Shown here piece after piece: positions 16,186 through 25,055 of a DNA stretch of 47,909 nt (its first letter is position 1; the number at the start of each line of letters is the position of its first letter). Location: positions 3,973 to 51,881 of the forward strand of contig CAJUPM010000005.1 in assembly GCA_910588425.1 (NCBI GenBank). Reading direction: 5' to 3'. The stretch is from an uncultured Christensenellaceae bacterium (GTDB taxonomy: Bacteria; Bacillota; Clostridia; Christensenellales; Christensenellaceae). The translations under genes were made by a program, and so were the position numbers. Under the pieces are notes generated by a model that was given only the letters and a program-made list of their open reading frames with translations, was not told the origin of the DNA and searched no databases.

Positions 16186-16983
16186 TTTTGGGGAAAGGCC
16201 AAGGATGGCCGGTAAACATGGGGGGAAAGCGTCAAGGGAAAAGGTCAAGGTCAAGGGCTATGGTAAACATGGGGGCAGTGCCCCCATACCCCCTTACTTG
16301 GGGTAATAAAAATGAGAAAAGCGCAAAGAAAGGATATGCGGCGGGCAGAGAATGGGAATGCATGCGCCTCCTGACTGGCCGAATTTCAGCGGCGCGTGCA
16401 GAGCTGATAAATTCCACCGCCCTATCAATCGGGTATCGCATATCTTCCTATATAATAGGATAGAATGCCGCGAATGAAATACAAGTGTCAAACAAGGCCC
16501 AAAAAACGCGCCCTCTCCGGCCAATGAACCGGAGCCTTTGCGCAAAATGACAGCAAGCTTCCCTTCCCTCTTTCCCATATGCGGGGTATGGGGTGAAACC
16601 CCATGTTTACCCATCACTCTTGCCCTGCCCGGCACGGGAGAGCATTTGCCCCCTGACAAACTGGCTTCCGGCTTCCGGCGCCGCGTGCGGCGCGCACAAA
16701 CTGCGCGAGCATGTGCCCCCTGACCAGCCGACCGCCAGCGCCGCGTGCAGAACGACAGATTCCACCGCCCCAGCAATCGGGTATCGCCCTCCGCAGGAAC
16801 GCGCGGCATACGGAGATAATCCGTGTGGCAAGCAGAGCTCGTGCGAGCATTTGCTTTCTGGCAAATGAATTGACAGCTTCGCGTGCAGAACTTCCAGGTT
16901 TCACATTCCCAGCAATCGGGTACGAAAAAACGCGAAGTGCAACTGCTTTTGTCGAGGGGGCAGGAAAGCGGAATATTTTGCAG
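16186..16983. repeat. Repeat island between soj and noc
   Basis: No gene. Plus-orientation hexamers and a hairpin (about 16268-16286) are followed by a plus-orientation core ending near 16438. A minus-orientation hairpin TATGGGGT-GAA-ACCCCAT lies at about 16586-16604. Three more plus-orientation core segments end near 16790 and 16922. Confidence 0.75.
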
Positions 16984-17015
16984 AAATCTCCTCTATACCG
17001 CATAGGAGGAGATTT
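16984..17015 (+). promoter_or_regulatory. Leader hairpin that buries the noc ribosome-binding site
   Basis: AAATCTCCTCTAT (16984-16996) pairs with ATAGGAGGAGATTT (17002-17015), with one bulged base and a five-base loop. The paired 3' arm is the Shine-Dalgarno sequence GGAGGAG of noc, three bases before its ATG. If it forms, translation of noc would depend on opening this helix. Confidence 0.7.
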
Positions 17016-17017
17016 TT

Positions 17018-17836
17018 ATGATTCGATTAGCGCGCCAGGAGCCCGTGCGCATCACGCGGAAACCTACCCTTGAACTGATTCCCATTTTTTCCATCCGGCC
17101 CAACCCATACCAGCCCCGCAAATACTTTTCCGACGAAGCCATCGCGGATTTGGCGGATTCCATCCGGCAAATCGGCCTGCTCCAGCCCATCAATGTGCGC
17201 CGGGCGGGCGAGGGCGGCTATGAGCTCATCGCCGGGGAGCGCCGCCTGCGCGCCTGCAAGCTGGCCGGGCTGACCGAAATTAAGGCCATCGTCCTGGACA
17301 GCGCCTACGACCGCGACATCGCGATGATCGCCATGATAGAGAACTTACAGCGGGAAAACCTGCATTTCTTCGAAGAGGCCGAAGGCTACCAGAATCTCAT
17401 CCGGGAGCACGGCTTCACCCAGGAGGAGCTGGCGACGCGGCTGGCAAAAAACCAGTCCACCGTGGCCAACAAACTGCGCATCTTAAAGCTGCCCCGGCCT
17501 GTCAAGGAAAAAATTATCGCCGGAGGGCTGACCGAGCGCCACGCCCGGGCGCTTTTGCGGCTGCACAACGAGGAGGCCCAGCTGCGCCTGCTGGAACACG
17601 TCTGCGAGCGCGGGCTGTCCGTCAAGGCGACGGAAGAGCTAGTGGAAAAAGAGCTGCTGCATCTCTACGGCGAGGAGAAGGAAAACAACCTCATCCGGAT
17701 GCGCTGTAACTACAAGATTTACGTCAACACCCTGCGCAAGTGTGCAGATAAAATCGCGGCCATGGGCGTGAACACGGATTTTCACTTCGAGGACCAGGGC
17801 GACTTTATCCAGGTGGTCGTCAAAATCGCAAAATAG
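17018..17836 (+). CDS. noc: Nucleoid occlusion protein Noc (ParB paralogue)
   Basis: A 272-residue ParB-family protein. By family it binds NBS sites and keeps the division septum off the nucleoid. It has the CTP-binding motif GERRLR (about 73-78), a helix-turn-helix (FTQEELATRLAKNQSTVANKL) and a Noc-like C-terminal dimerisation domain. The four positions that switch specificity are Q146, K152, K157 and R174, the published Noc set (Q, K, K, R), with the same spacing as in ParB. The N-terminus (MIRLARQEP) is short and lacks an obvious SRFFGLG-type membrane helix. The gene is on the plus strand, opposite to soj-parB, unlike Bacillus, and has a self-pairing leader. Confidence 0.9.
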   Translation: MIRLARQEPVRITRKPTLELIPIFSIRPNPYQPRKYFSDEAIADLADSIRQIGLLQPINVRRAGEGGYELIAGERRLRACKLAGLTEIKAIVLDSAYDRDIAMIAMIENLQRENLHFFEEAEGYQNLIREHGFTQEELATRLAKNQSTVANKLRILKLPRPVKEKIIAGGLTERHARALLRLHNEEAQLRLLEHVCERGLSVKATEELVEKELLHLYGEEKENNLIRMRCNYKIYVNTLRKCADKIAAMGVNTDFHFEDQGDFIQVVVKIAK

Positions 17837-17842
17837 CGGCAA

Positions 17843-17858
17843 TGTTTCACGTGAAACA
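17843..17858. promoter_or_regulatory. parS site downstream of noc
   Basis: A second perfect TGTTTCACGTGAAACA palindrome, seven bases after the noc stop codon and 1.67 kb from the first site. The pair would load ParB on both sides of noc. Confidence 0.95.
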
Positions 17859-18623
17859 AAAAAGGATTTTTATACCCGATTGATGGGATTGCAGAATCTG
17901 TCAGAACTGCACACGCCGCTGAAAATCAGTTTGTCAGGAAGCACATGCTCTCACAGTTCATGCTTGCCGCACGGATTATCTCCGTATGCTGTGCGCAGCA
18001 CCTCCTGCGGAGGGCTCACCCGATTGACGGGATTGCAAAATCTGCCAGTTCTGCACGCGAAGCCGGAAGTCATTTTGTCAGGAAGCACTTGTTCGCACTA
18101 TGCCGAAAAAGTCAAGGGCGCTTCCTAAACATGGGGCTTTGCCCCATACCCCATATAAAAAGGCGGTTCAGGATGGAATCAACATCTCCTGCACCGTCTT
18201 TTTATTGTTGGAATTCTGCCTGCCACGCCCGATTGATAGAACGGCAAAGTCCATCAAGACCACGCACGCCGCTACACCCGATTGATGGGAATGTGGAACC
18301 TGCCAGCTCCGCACGCGAAGCCGAAAGTCATTTTGCCAGCAGGTACATGCTCGCATAGGCTGTGCCTGCCGCATGAAATCTATTTCCGCACCACCCCATT
18401 CCCATACCCAAGTATGGGGTATGGGGCGCAGCCCCGTGTTCACCATCGCCCCTGACCTTTTGAGGCCGCAGGGACAGCAAAAACAAGCCGGCCTGCGAGC
18501 TTATGCTCCCCCATTTTATACCCCAGTAAGGGGGTATGGGGGCTTTGCCCCCATGATAAAGAGTGGCCCTTGACCTTTTGCCCCATGTTTAAAATCCGCC
18601 CTTGACCTTCCCCGAGACCCCCC
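17859..18623. repeat. Repeat island between noc and rsmG
   Basis: Minus-orientation cores follow noc directly (17874 and 18018). A plus-orientation hairpin comes next (about 18131-18148), then a terminator (18157-18204), two more minus-orientation cores (18229 and 18277) and two minus-orientation hairpins (about 18418-18437 and 18535-18555). GACCTT hexamers run to the rsmG stop codon. noc is one of the two larger genes without a sense hairpin close to its stop codon. Confidence 0.8.
18157..18204. terminator. Bidirectional terminator
   Basis: AAAAAGGCGGTTCAGGA pairs with TCCTGCACCGTCTTTTT around a 13-base loop. It is a near copy of the terminator at 13810-13856. Confidence 0.8.
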
Positions 18624-19316
18624 TTACAGCGGGCGCGCCTTGATTTTGGCGAACTTTCTGGGGTACCCCCTCGGCGTGTCGGCGATTTTCTCGTAAACCA
18701 CCAGGCTGTGCGCCCGGCCGGGCAGACCGGCAGGCAGAATCTCCCGCAGGCGCAGCCCCAGCACTTTCGCGGCGTTGCGCGCCTCGTCGGCCTCCTCCTG
18801 CGCCGCCTCGCCCTTGTAGGCCAAAAACAGCCCGCCTTTTTTGACAAACGCACTGCCCAGCTCCAGCAGTACAGCCAGCCGCGCCACGGCCCGGGCAACC
18901 ACCGCATCCTGAAGCCCAATCGGCCCGCCCTGGCCTGCGCCCGCCGCCAGCTCCTCTGCCCTGCCCCAGATGCACGCCGCCGGAATGCCCAGCGCCGCAC
19001 AGCCCTCGCGCACAAACCCAATCTTCTTTTCCGAAGCATCCAGCATGGTCATACCAAGCCCCGCGATGGCCAGGGGCACGCCCGGGAACCCGGCGCCCGT
19101 GCCAATATCCAGCACTCGCTGCCCCTCCTGCACCAGCCCCAGCCGCACCGGGGCCAGCGAATCGTAAAAGTGCTTTTCGGCCATGTCCTCCGGCGTTGTG
19201 ATGCGCGTCAGATTGAAGCTTTTGTTCGCCTCTTCCAGCATCGCGCCGTATGCTGCCATTTTTTCTGCCTGCTGCTGCGGGATGCGCAGCTCCAGCAACG
19301 CTTCTAATAACTCCAT
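18624..19316 (-). CDS. rsmG: 16S rRNA (guanine527-N7)-methyltransferase
   Basis: A 230-residue SAM-dependent methyltransferase that modifies G527 of 16S rRNA. The SAM-binding motif VLDIGTGAGFPG is at about 68-79, and the family opening LNLTRI-like segment (NKSFNLTRITTPEDMAEKHFYDS) is clear. RAVARLAVLLELG and the C-terminal PRGYPRKFAKIKARPL are also typical. It keeps its standard place beside mnmG, but a 732-base repeat island now separates the two. Confidence 0.93.
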   Translation of the reverse strand: MELLEALLELRIPQQQAEKMAAYGAMLEEANKSFNLTRITTPEDMAEKHFYDSLAPVRLGLVQEGQRVLDIGTGAGFPGVPLAIAGLGMTMLDASEKKIGFVREGCAALGIPAACIWGRAEELAAGAGQGGPIGLQDAVVARAVARLAVLLELGSAFVKKGGLFLAYKGEAAQEEADEARNAAKVLGLRLREILPAGLPGRAHSLVVYEKIADTPRGYPRKFAKIKARPL

Positions 19317-20048
19317 TTTACACCCGATTCCTAAAAACCTTTTTCAACATGGGGGCTCGCCCCCATCCCCCCAACTTTTATACACGAATGATAGGACAGC
19401 AAAATCTGTCAGCCCTGCACGCGCCGCTGAAAGTTCGTTTTCCAGAAAGCACATGCTCTCTCATCCTCTGCCTGCCGCACATACTTTTGCGGCAGACACA
19501 CCCGAATGCTAGAAATGCAAAATCTGTCAAACCTGCACGCGCCGCCGCAAGCCAGCCTGCCAGAGAGCACATGCTCTTCCATGCTCTGCCGGGCAAGGGC
19601 CTATCTTAAACATTAGGGGCAAGCCCCTAATAACCCCTTTTGAGAATTTCTACACCCGATTGATGGGACGGTATAATCTATTATCACTGCACGCGCCGCT
19701 GCAAATCAGCTTTCCAGCCAGCACATGCTCCCCCATTCTCTGCCCGCCGCACATACTTCTGCGGCAAGCACACCCGAATGCTAGAAATGCGGAATCTGCC
19801 GGCTCTGTACGCGAAGCCGCACCCGATTATAGGGCAGCAAAATCTGTCAGCCCTGCACGCGTCGCCGCAAATCAGCTTTCCAGCCAGCACACGCTCTCCC
19901 ATTCTCTGCCCGCCGCACGCGCTTTCTTTCCGCACAATCCCATTATGGTAATAGTGAGGGGGTATGGGGGCGCTGCCCCCATGATTACCCACCGCCCTTG
20001 ACCTTCGCCACTGCCCTTGACCTTGACCTTTTCCCTTAACCCCTTCCC
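19317..20048. repeat. Repeat island between rsmG and mnmG
   Basis: Plus-orientation hairpins lie at about 19350-19369 and, as the variant TTAGGGGC-AA-GCCCCTAA, at about 19612-19631. In the variant both arms have changed together. Minus-orientation cores start at 19384, 19499, 19653, 19771 and 19820. A minus-orientation hairpin (about 19963-19983) and long GACCTT hexamer runs lead to the mnmG stop codon. Confidence 0.8.
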
Positions 20049-21902
20049 CTACAGCCCGCGCGCCTTGAGCTCGACGAGCAGAACCGTGATGTCTGCCGGG
20101 GAGACGCCGGAAATGCGGGCCGCCTGGCCGAGATTCTCCGGCCGCGCCTCTGCCAGCTTGGCGCGAGCCTCCAAGCGCAGGCCGGAAATGGCGGAGTAAT
20201 CGAAATCCGCGGGCAGCCGCCGGTTTTCCAGACTGCGGAACCGCTCCACCTGCGCCCTCTGCTTGCCGATGTACCCCTCATATTTGAGGGCGATGCGAAT
20301 GCACTCGGCCACATCCTCGCTGGGCCGCTCGCCCAGCAGCGCGAACACCTGCTCGGCCTCTGCCTCCGGGCGGCGCATGAGCTCGGCCAGCTTCATCGTG
20401 CGGTTCATCTGCAAACCGGTTTTCTGCAAAATCTGCGCGGGCGTGGCCGACGCCTGATTGAGTTTGTCCGTAAACCGGGCAATAGCCTCCTGCTTGCGCA
20501 TAAACGCATCATAGCGCTGGTCGCTCACCAGGCCAACCTCCCGCCCCTTCTGAACCAGCCGCGCATCCGCGTTGTCCTGCCGCAGGAGCAGACGGTATTC
20601 CGCCCGGCTGGTCATCATGCGGTAGGGCTCCCTCGTCCCCTTGGTGGCAAGGTCGTCCACCAGCACGCCGGCATACGCCTCGTCCCGGCCCAGAATGAGC
20701 GGCTCCTTTTGCCGCAGAAACTGCACCGCGTTGATGCCCGCCAAAATGCCCTGCGCCGCCGCCTCCTCATAGCCCGAAGAGCCGTTGATCTGCCCGGCCA
20801 GGAACAGCCCGGCAATCTGCTTATATTCCAGATTCAGCTTTAACTGCAGCGGGTCGACGCAGTCGTATTCGATGGCATAGGCCGTGCGAGTGAAGCGGAC
20901 ATGCTCCATGCCCGGAACCGTCCGGTAAAGCGCGATTTGCACCTCCTCGGGCAGACTGCTGGACATCCCCTGCACGTAGTATTCATTCGTCCCCAGCCCC
21001 TCCGGCTCGAGGAACATCTGGTGCCGCTCTTTTTGCGGGAACTTGACGACCTTATCCTCGATAGACGGGCAGTACCTGGGCCCCGTGCCCTTAATCTGCC
21101 CGGAATACAGCGGGCTGCGGTGGATATTCTGCCGAATGATTTCGTGGGTTTTCTCGTTGGTATACGCCAGATAGCAGGGCACCTGTTCCCGCTCAATCCT
21201 GCCGCTCAAAAAGGAGAAGGGGACGATTTTCTCGTCGCCGTACTGGGGCGTCATCTTGGAAAAATCCAGGCTGCGGCCGTCTACCCGGGCGGGCGTGCCC
21301 GTCTTGAAGCGCAACAGCCGCATGCCAAGATCCGCCAGCATGGGCGAGAGCGCGTTTGCCCCCTGGAAGCCGGATGGGCCGCTCTGCTGGGAAAATTCGC
21401 CGATGATGATGCGGCTTTTGAGGTATACCCCCGTCGCCAGCACGACTGCCCCGCAGGCAAGGTGCGCGCCGCACGCGGTATACACCCCGGCGATGCGGCC
21501 GTTTTGCACATCCAGCGCGGTAATCTCGCCCTGACGGATTTCCAGGTTGTCCGTATGCTCCAGCGTCTGCTTCATATAGGCCTGATAGGCCTTTTTATCC
21601 GCCTGCGCCCGCAGGGAGTGCACCGCCGGGCCTTTGCCCGTATTGAGCATTTTGATTTGGATGAACGTCTGGTCGATGGCCAGGCCCATCTGCCCGCCCA
21701 GCGCGTCTACCTCCCGCACCAGGTGGCCTTTGGCCGTGCCCCCGATGGAGGGGTTGCAGGGCATCAGGCCGATGCTGTCCAGGTTGAGCGTGAGCAGCAG
21801 CGTCTGCATCCCCATGCGCGCGCCCGCCAGCGCCGCTTCGATGCCCGCGTGCCCCGCGCCCACCACGATGATGTCGTATGTTCCGCCTTCGTAATAGTTC
21901 AT
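20049..21902 (-). CDS. mnmG: tRNA uridine-5-carboxymethylaminomethyl modification enzyme MnmG (GidA)
   Basis: A 617-residue FAD-dependent enzyme that with MnmE makes cmnm5U34 on wobble positions of several tRNAs. The dinucleotide-binding motif VVGAGHAG is at about 14-20. Family blocks CNPSIGGTAKGHLVREVDALGG, LRFKTGTPARV and SSGYEEAAAQG-type are present. I place the start at 21902 (MNYYEGGTYD) because GGAG lies 7-8 bases upstream; the extra 66 residues of the longer frame translate the 21934 palindrome. Usual length is about 620-630. Confidence 0.95.
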   Translation of the reverse strand: MNYYEGGTYDIIVVGAGHAGIEAALAGARMGMQTLLLTLNLDSIGLMPCNPSIGGTAKGHLVREVDALGGQMGLAIDQTFIQIKMLNTGKGPAVHSLRAQADKKAYQAYMKQTLEHTDNLEIRQGEITALDVQNGRIAGVYTACGAHLACGAVVLATGVYLKSRIIIGEFSQQSGPSGFQGANALSPMLADLGMRLLRFKTGTPARVDGRSLDFSKMTPQYGDEKIVPFSFLSGRIEREQVPCYLAYTNEKTHEIIRQNIHRSPLYSGQIKGTGPRYCPSIEDKVVKFPQKERHQMFLEPEGLGTNEYYVQGMSSSLPEEVQIALYRTVPGMEHVRFTRTAYAIEYDCVDPLQLKLNLEYKQIAGLFLAGQINGSSGYEEAAAQGILAGINAVQFLRQKEPLILGRDEAYAGVLVDDLATKGTREPYRMMTSRAEYRLLLRQDNADARLVQKGREVGLVSDQRYDAFMRKQEAIARFTDKLNQASATPAQILQKTGLQMNRTMKLAELMRRPEAEAEQVFALLGERPSEDVAECIRIALKYEGYIGKQRAQVERFRSLENRRLPADFDYSAISGLRLEARAKLAEARPENLGQAARISGVSPADITVLLVELKARGL

Positions 21903-21933
21903 TTGTTTCTCCGTTTGTTCAGGTAAAGGGCTT

Positions 21934-21959
21934 AGGGGTATTTTTGAAAAAATACCCCT
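21934..21959. repeat. Palindrome AGGGGTATTTTT-GA-AAAAATACCCCT upstream of mnmG
   Basis: Same element as 5639-5664, with a paired base change in each arm and the same following AAAACCCCAAAAACTT. It starts about 31 bases before the mnmG start codon. Confidence 0.75.
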
Positions 21960-22049
21960 AAAACCCCAAAAACTTCTGGGATGAAAAATGAGATAACAGG
22001 AAAAAACGCACACAGAGCCAAAAAGCTTCCTTTCCCCATCCGCCAACTG

Positions 22050-22357
22050 GAGGCTAGGGATGAGCCGTTTGGGGGTGTGGGGGTGTATGTACGGCAGCAC
22101 TATCTTACAGTTTTTTCCAGCATGGCTTGTGCGGCAGAGCTTGACGGCTCCCTGTTTCCTCTATCGCACATCCCACCCCCACGGTGCTGCGCACGGCATA
22201 CAGAGGCAGCGCGTGCGGCGATGACGGAATCTACATTGCCGCCATTCGGGTGCGCCCTCCGCAGGAGCGCCAAAAGTAACAAGGCAAATCCTTTTTGAAT
22301 CAACGGCTGGTCGGACTTTACACAATCTGTAAAATCGATTAAAAACTGGAAGCCCTT
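22050..22357. repeat. Long duplicated segment, copy 1
   Basis: About 305 bases nearly repeated at 25056-25362. Shared landmarks in order are GGCTAGG, TTTGGGGGTGTGGGGGTGTA, CTTGTGCGGCAGAG, CCCACCCCCACGGTGCTGCG, a core-like block ending CGCCATTCGGGTG, the linker CCCTCCGCAGGAG and GCCAAAAGTAACAAG. Open frames across it only translate the repeat. Confidence 0.8.
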
Positions 22358-22404
22358 GCCCTTTTTCCTGCCCTCAATAAAATTTCACTACCCTACTATA
22401 TCAT

Positions 22405-22426
22405 AAAAAAGCGAATCTATCGATTC
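22405..22426 (-). terminator. Terminator overlapping the stop codon of the XRE gene
   Basis: On the minus strand GAATC-GATA-GATTC is followed by GCTTTTTT. The stop codon TAG lies inside the stem-loop, so the gene ends within its own terminator. Confidence 0.65.
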
Positions 22427-22641
22427 AAAACTCTTTTATCCGTCCGTCCCACAAGATAATCCAGCGAGACGCCGAAATAATCGGCAATTTTTATGAGAAT
22501 CTCCAGACGCGGCACTTTTTTCATTGCCTCATAATTTTGATACGCTCTTTCGGAAATGCCGCAGGCAGCCGCGACATTAATTTGCGAAAGGCCGCGTTCT
22601 TTTCTGCATTGCTTTAAGCGTGCCGCCAAAATGCTCTTCAT
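22417..22641 (-). CDS. XRE-type HTH transcription regulator
   Basis: A 74-residue single-domain Cro/C1 regulator (LKQCRKERGLSQINVAAACGISERAYQNYEAMKKVP), ending in FGVSLDYLVGRTDKR, the usual end of this class. Its codons are more AT-rich than those of the housekeeping genes nearby, a hint of later arrival. It is divergent from a small Cys-rich gene; a perfect 22-bp palindrome at 22805-22826 lies between them. A hairpin repeat module (about 22706-22760) has been placed between the gene and the palindrome. Confidence 0.85.
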   Translation of the reverse strand: MKSILAARLKQCRKERGLSQINVAAACGISERAYQNYEAMKKVPRLEILIKIADYFGVSLDYLVGRTDKRVLNR

Positions 22642-22705
22642 TTTTTCTTCTTATCATTATCCTCTTTCTCTATATCATCAGCAAAGCGCATTTCGCTATG
22701 CCATA

Positions 22706-22760
22706 AGGTCAAGGGCAATGGGAAACATGGGGGCACAGCCCCCATCCCCCTTACTATATC
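22706..22760 (+). repeat. Solo hairpin module in the XRE upstream region
   Basis: AAGGTCAAGGGCAATGGGAAA followed by CATGGGGGC-ACA-GCCCCCAT and CCCCCTTACTATAT, in plus orientation, with no core attached. It lies within the divergent spacer of the XRE cassette. Confidence 0.8.
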
Positions 22761-22804
22761 ATAAAATAACGCTCTGTTCTTTCTAAATCGCATATTTTTT
22801 CAAA

Positions 22805-22826
22805 TATGCTCAATACATTGAGCATA
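22805..22826. promoter_or_regulatory. Perfect palindromic operator candidate
   Basis: TATGCTCAAT-AC-ATTGAGCATA, ten-base arms with no mismatch. It lies 68 bases before the Cys-rich gene and upstream of a TACAAT-like -10. The adjacent XRE protein is the likely ligand, by inference. Confidence 0.7.
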
Positions 22827-22893
22827 GAAAAGAAATTTTGCATGTTACAATGATAAAAACTTATCTATCGTTTTCAGAAAGGAGAAAAACCAG

Positions 22894-23076
22894 ATGAACG
22901 AGCAAATCTGCGGCAACTGTGCGTATTTCCGCCTGCATTATATCCGCCGGGGGCGAAGATATTTTTCGCTCCGCTATGGGCACTGCGTCTGCCCGCGCCT
23001 CAAAAAAAGAGAGGCCGCCCAGACGGCCTGCCAATATTGGAAATCAGAAGAGGAGGAGCCTCATGTTTCAGATTGA
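22894..23076 (+). CDS. Small Cys-rich, probably zinc-binding protein
   Basis: A 60-residue protein with C6-x2-C9, C31-x-C33 and C46 (counted from Met1), joined by a very basic stretch (YIRRGRRYFSLRYGH). The spacing suggests one zinc-knuckle-like site. It has no family I can name. The start has AAAGGAG seven to eight bases upstream. It overlaps by 14 bases a second CxxC-containing frame at 23063, which suggests a two-gene operon under the palindrome at 22805. Confidence 0.65.
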   Translation: MNEQICGNCAYFRLHYIRRGRRYFSLRYGHCVCPRLKKREAAQTACQYWKSEEEEPHVSD

Positions 23077-23194
23077 TAAAAAAGCATGCGGGAGCTGTCG
23101 CTTCTGCACGCGCCGTTGGGGGCCAGTCTGCCAGGCGGCACATGCTCTCCCATTTTTTCACAAATGGGGTATGGGGGCTTGGCCCCCATGTTAA
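23063..23194 (+). pseudogene. Second small CxxC gene, apparently truncated by a repeat
   Basis: ATG at 23063 has a strong ribosome-binding site (GAGGAGGAG) and starts MFQIDKKACGSCRFC, similar in style to its upstream neighbour. After about nine codons the frame runs into a minus-orientation repeat core (CTGCACGCGCCGTTGG, then the hairpin), so most of the 43 residues are translated repeat. I read this as a gene whose 3' part was replaced by the repeat. A short functional peptide is not excluded. Confidence 0.5.
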
Positions 23195-23231
23195 CGAATA
23201 GCCCTTGCCCTTGACCCTGATACCCCTGCCC

Positions 23232-24596
23232 CTATTTCCCCAAGCAGAACTTGTTAAAAATGCGGTCGATAATCTCCTCGCCGACGGTCTGGCCGGTAAT
23301 CTCGCCCAGGCGCATCCAGGCGTCATTCAAATCGATGGTGATGCAGTCCAGGTCCTCGCCGCGCTCCATGCCGCAAATCGCCTCAAAAAGCGCGGCCTGC
23401 GCCATGCGCAGAGCGTGTGCGTGGCGGGCACTCGTAATCACAAGCCCCTCGGAAAGCTGTGCGCTGCCCACTGCCTGCTGGTAGATGCAGTCCAGAAGCG
23501 CCGGAATGCCCTGGCCGGTTTTGGGGGAAATGCAGAGCGGCTCCTGCCCGGCCAGCTCCTGCGCCTGCCGAAAAACCCCGGCGGCCTGGGGCAAATCGCT
23601 CTTGCTCAAAACCGCAATCATGCCCGCAGGGCTGTTTTTTGCCAGCCGGACGGCCTGTTCATCCTCCTCCGAGAGCGGCGCGGAACCGTCCATCAGCACC
23701 ACGGCAATGCCCGCGTTTTGGATGGCCGCGTGCGAACGCTCCACGCCCATGCGCTCGACGGCGTCGTCCGTCTGCCGCAGACCCGCCGTATCCAGAAAGC
23801 GCAGGGCCAGGCCCCGGTGCGTATAGTGCCCGGAGACAATATCCCGGGTTGTGCCGGGGATATTGCTGACGATGGCGCGCTCCTCGCCGAAAATCGCGTT
23901 GAGCAGGGAAGATTTGCCCACGTTGGGCTTTCCGCACAGGGCGACTTCGATGCCCTCCCGCACGGCCCGCCCCTGCCGGAAACTCTGGGCCAGCGCCTCG
24001 GCCTGAGCGCAGAGCGCCCGCAGACGGGGCAGCGCCTCGCCGGCAATCTGGTCCTCCAAATCCTCTTCGGGGTACTCGATGCCCGCCTCCATTTCGGCCA
24101 GGATATCCGAAAGGGCGTCCTGCATGGCCCGGATTTTCTCCGAAAGCTCGCCGCTCATCTGCCGGGCAGCGCGTTTTGCGCCCTCTTCCGAGAGCGAGCC
24201 GATATGGTCGGCCACGGCTTCGGCTTCCGAGAGGTCTATCTTGCCGTTGAGGAAGGCGCGCTTGGTAAACTCGCCGGGTTCTGCCGGCCGCGCGCCGTTT
24301 TTGAGCAGCAGCTCCAATGTAAGCTGTGTGGCGATCTGCCCGCCGTGGCAGTGAATCTCGAACACGTCCTCCCCGGTATACGAGGCTGGCGCCGCGAAGT
24401 AGACGCCCAGGGCCTGGTCTATCAGCGCCCCGCCGTCCATGACTTTGCCCAGGGCAAAATACCGGGGCCGCAGCTTTGCTCCCGTGAAAAACACCCGCCG
24501 GGCCACGGCCAAGGCGTCTTTGCCGCTCAGCCGCAATATCGAAATGCCTGCGCTCCCCGCCGCCGTAGCGACCGCGCAGATGGTATCTTCTCGCAT
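23232..24596 (-). CDS. mnmE: tRNA modification GTPase MnmE (TrmE)
   Basis: A 454-residue GTPase, partner of MnmG in wobble-uridine modification. The N-terminal formyl-THF-binding domain begins TICAVATAAGSAGISILRLSG. The G domain is inserted in the helical domain, with P-loop GKPNVGKSS at about 222-230, NIPGTTRD as switch region and VLSKSDL as specificity motif. The C-terminal CLGK matches the family C-(I/L)-G-K end whose Cys is needed for activity. It ends 37 bases from a repeat hairpin in sense orientation. Confidence 0.96.
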   Translation of the reverse strand: MREDTICAVATAAGSAGISILRLSGKDALAVARRVFFTGAKLRPRYFALGKVMDGGALIDQALGVYFAAPASYTGEDVFEIHCHGGQIATQLTLELLLKNGARPAEPGEFTKRAFLNGKIDLSEAEAVADHIGSLSEEGAKRAARQMSGELSEKIRAMQDALSDILAEMEAGIEYPEEDLEDQIAGEALPRLRALCAQAEALAQSFRQGRAVREGIEVALCGKPNVGKSSLLNAIFGEERAIVSNIPGTTRDIVSGHYTHRGLALRFLDTAGLRQTDDAVERMGVERSHAAIQNAGIAVVLMDGSAPLSEEDEQAVRLAKNSPAGMIAVLSKSDLPQAAGVFRQAQELAGQEPLCISPKTGQGIPALLDCIYQQAVGSAQLSEGLVITSARHAHALRMAQAALFEAICGMERGEDLDCITIDLNDAWMRLGEITGQTVGEEIIDRIFNKFCLGK

Positions 24597-25055
24597 GGTT
24601 TCTCCTTTGGTTAAGGTTTGAAGGGCGTTAAGGTCAAGGTCTGTTCGCTATCATGGGGCAGAAGGTCAAGGGCAACTCTTTAACATGGGGGCAAGCCCCC
24701 ATACCCCCATTTGTGAAAAAATGGAAGAGCATGTGCCGCCTGGCAAACTGGCTGAAAACGGCGCGTGCAGAAGCGACAGTTCCCGCATTCTTATCATTCG
24801 GGTGTGGCAAGCCCCCATACCCCCTCACTATTTTATGATAAGGGGACGGCGCGGAAAGAAGGCGCGGGCGGGGGACAGAGAATGGGAGAGCATTTGCCCT
24901 TTGACTGGCTGATTTTCAGCTCCGCGCGACAAGCACGGCATGTGAGAGCATTTGTTCCCTGCCAAATTGACCCCCAGCTCCGCGTGCGGCGCTAGCACCT
25001 TCCACATTCCCATCATTCGGGTGCCGCGATAAGCGCCCTTTCCATCAGCAAACCC

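Noticed and set aside
21903..22100. Longer N-terminus for MnmG
   Set aside because: The added residues translate the palindrome repeat, and the family begins at the FAD-binding strand.
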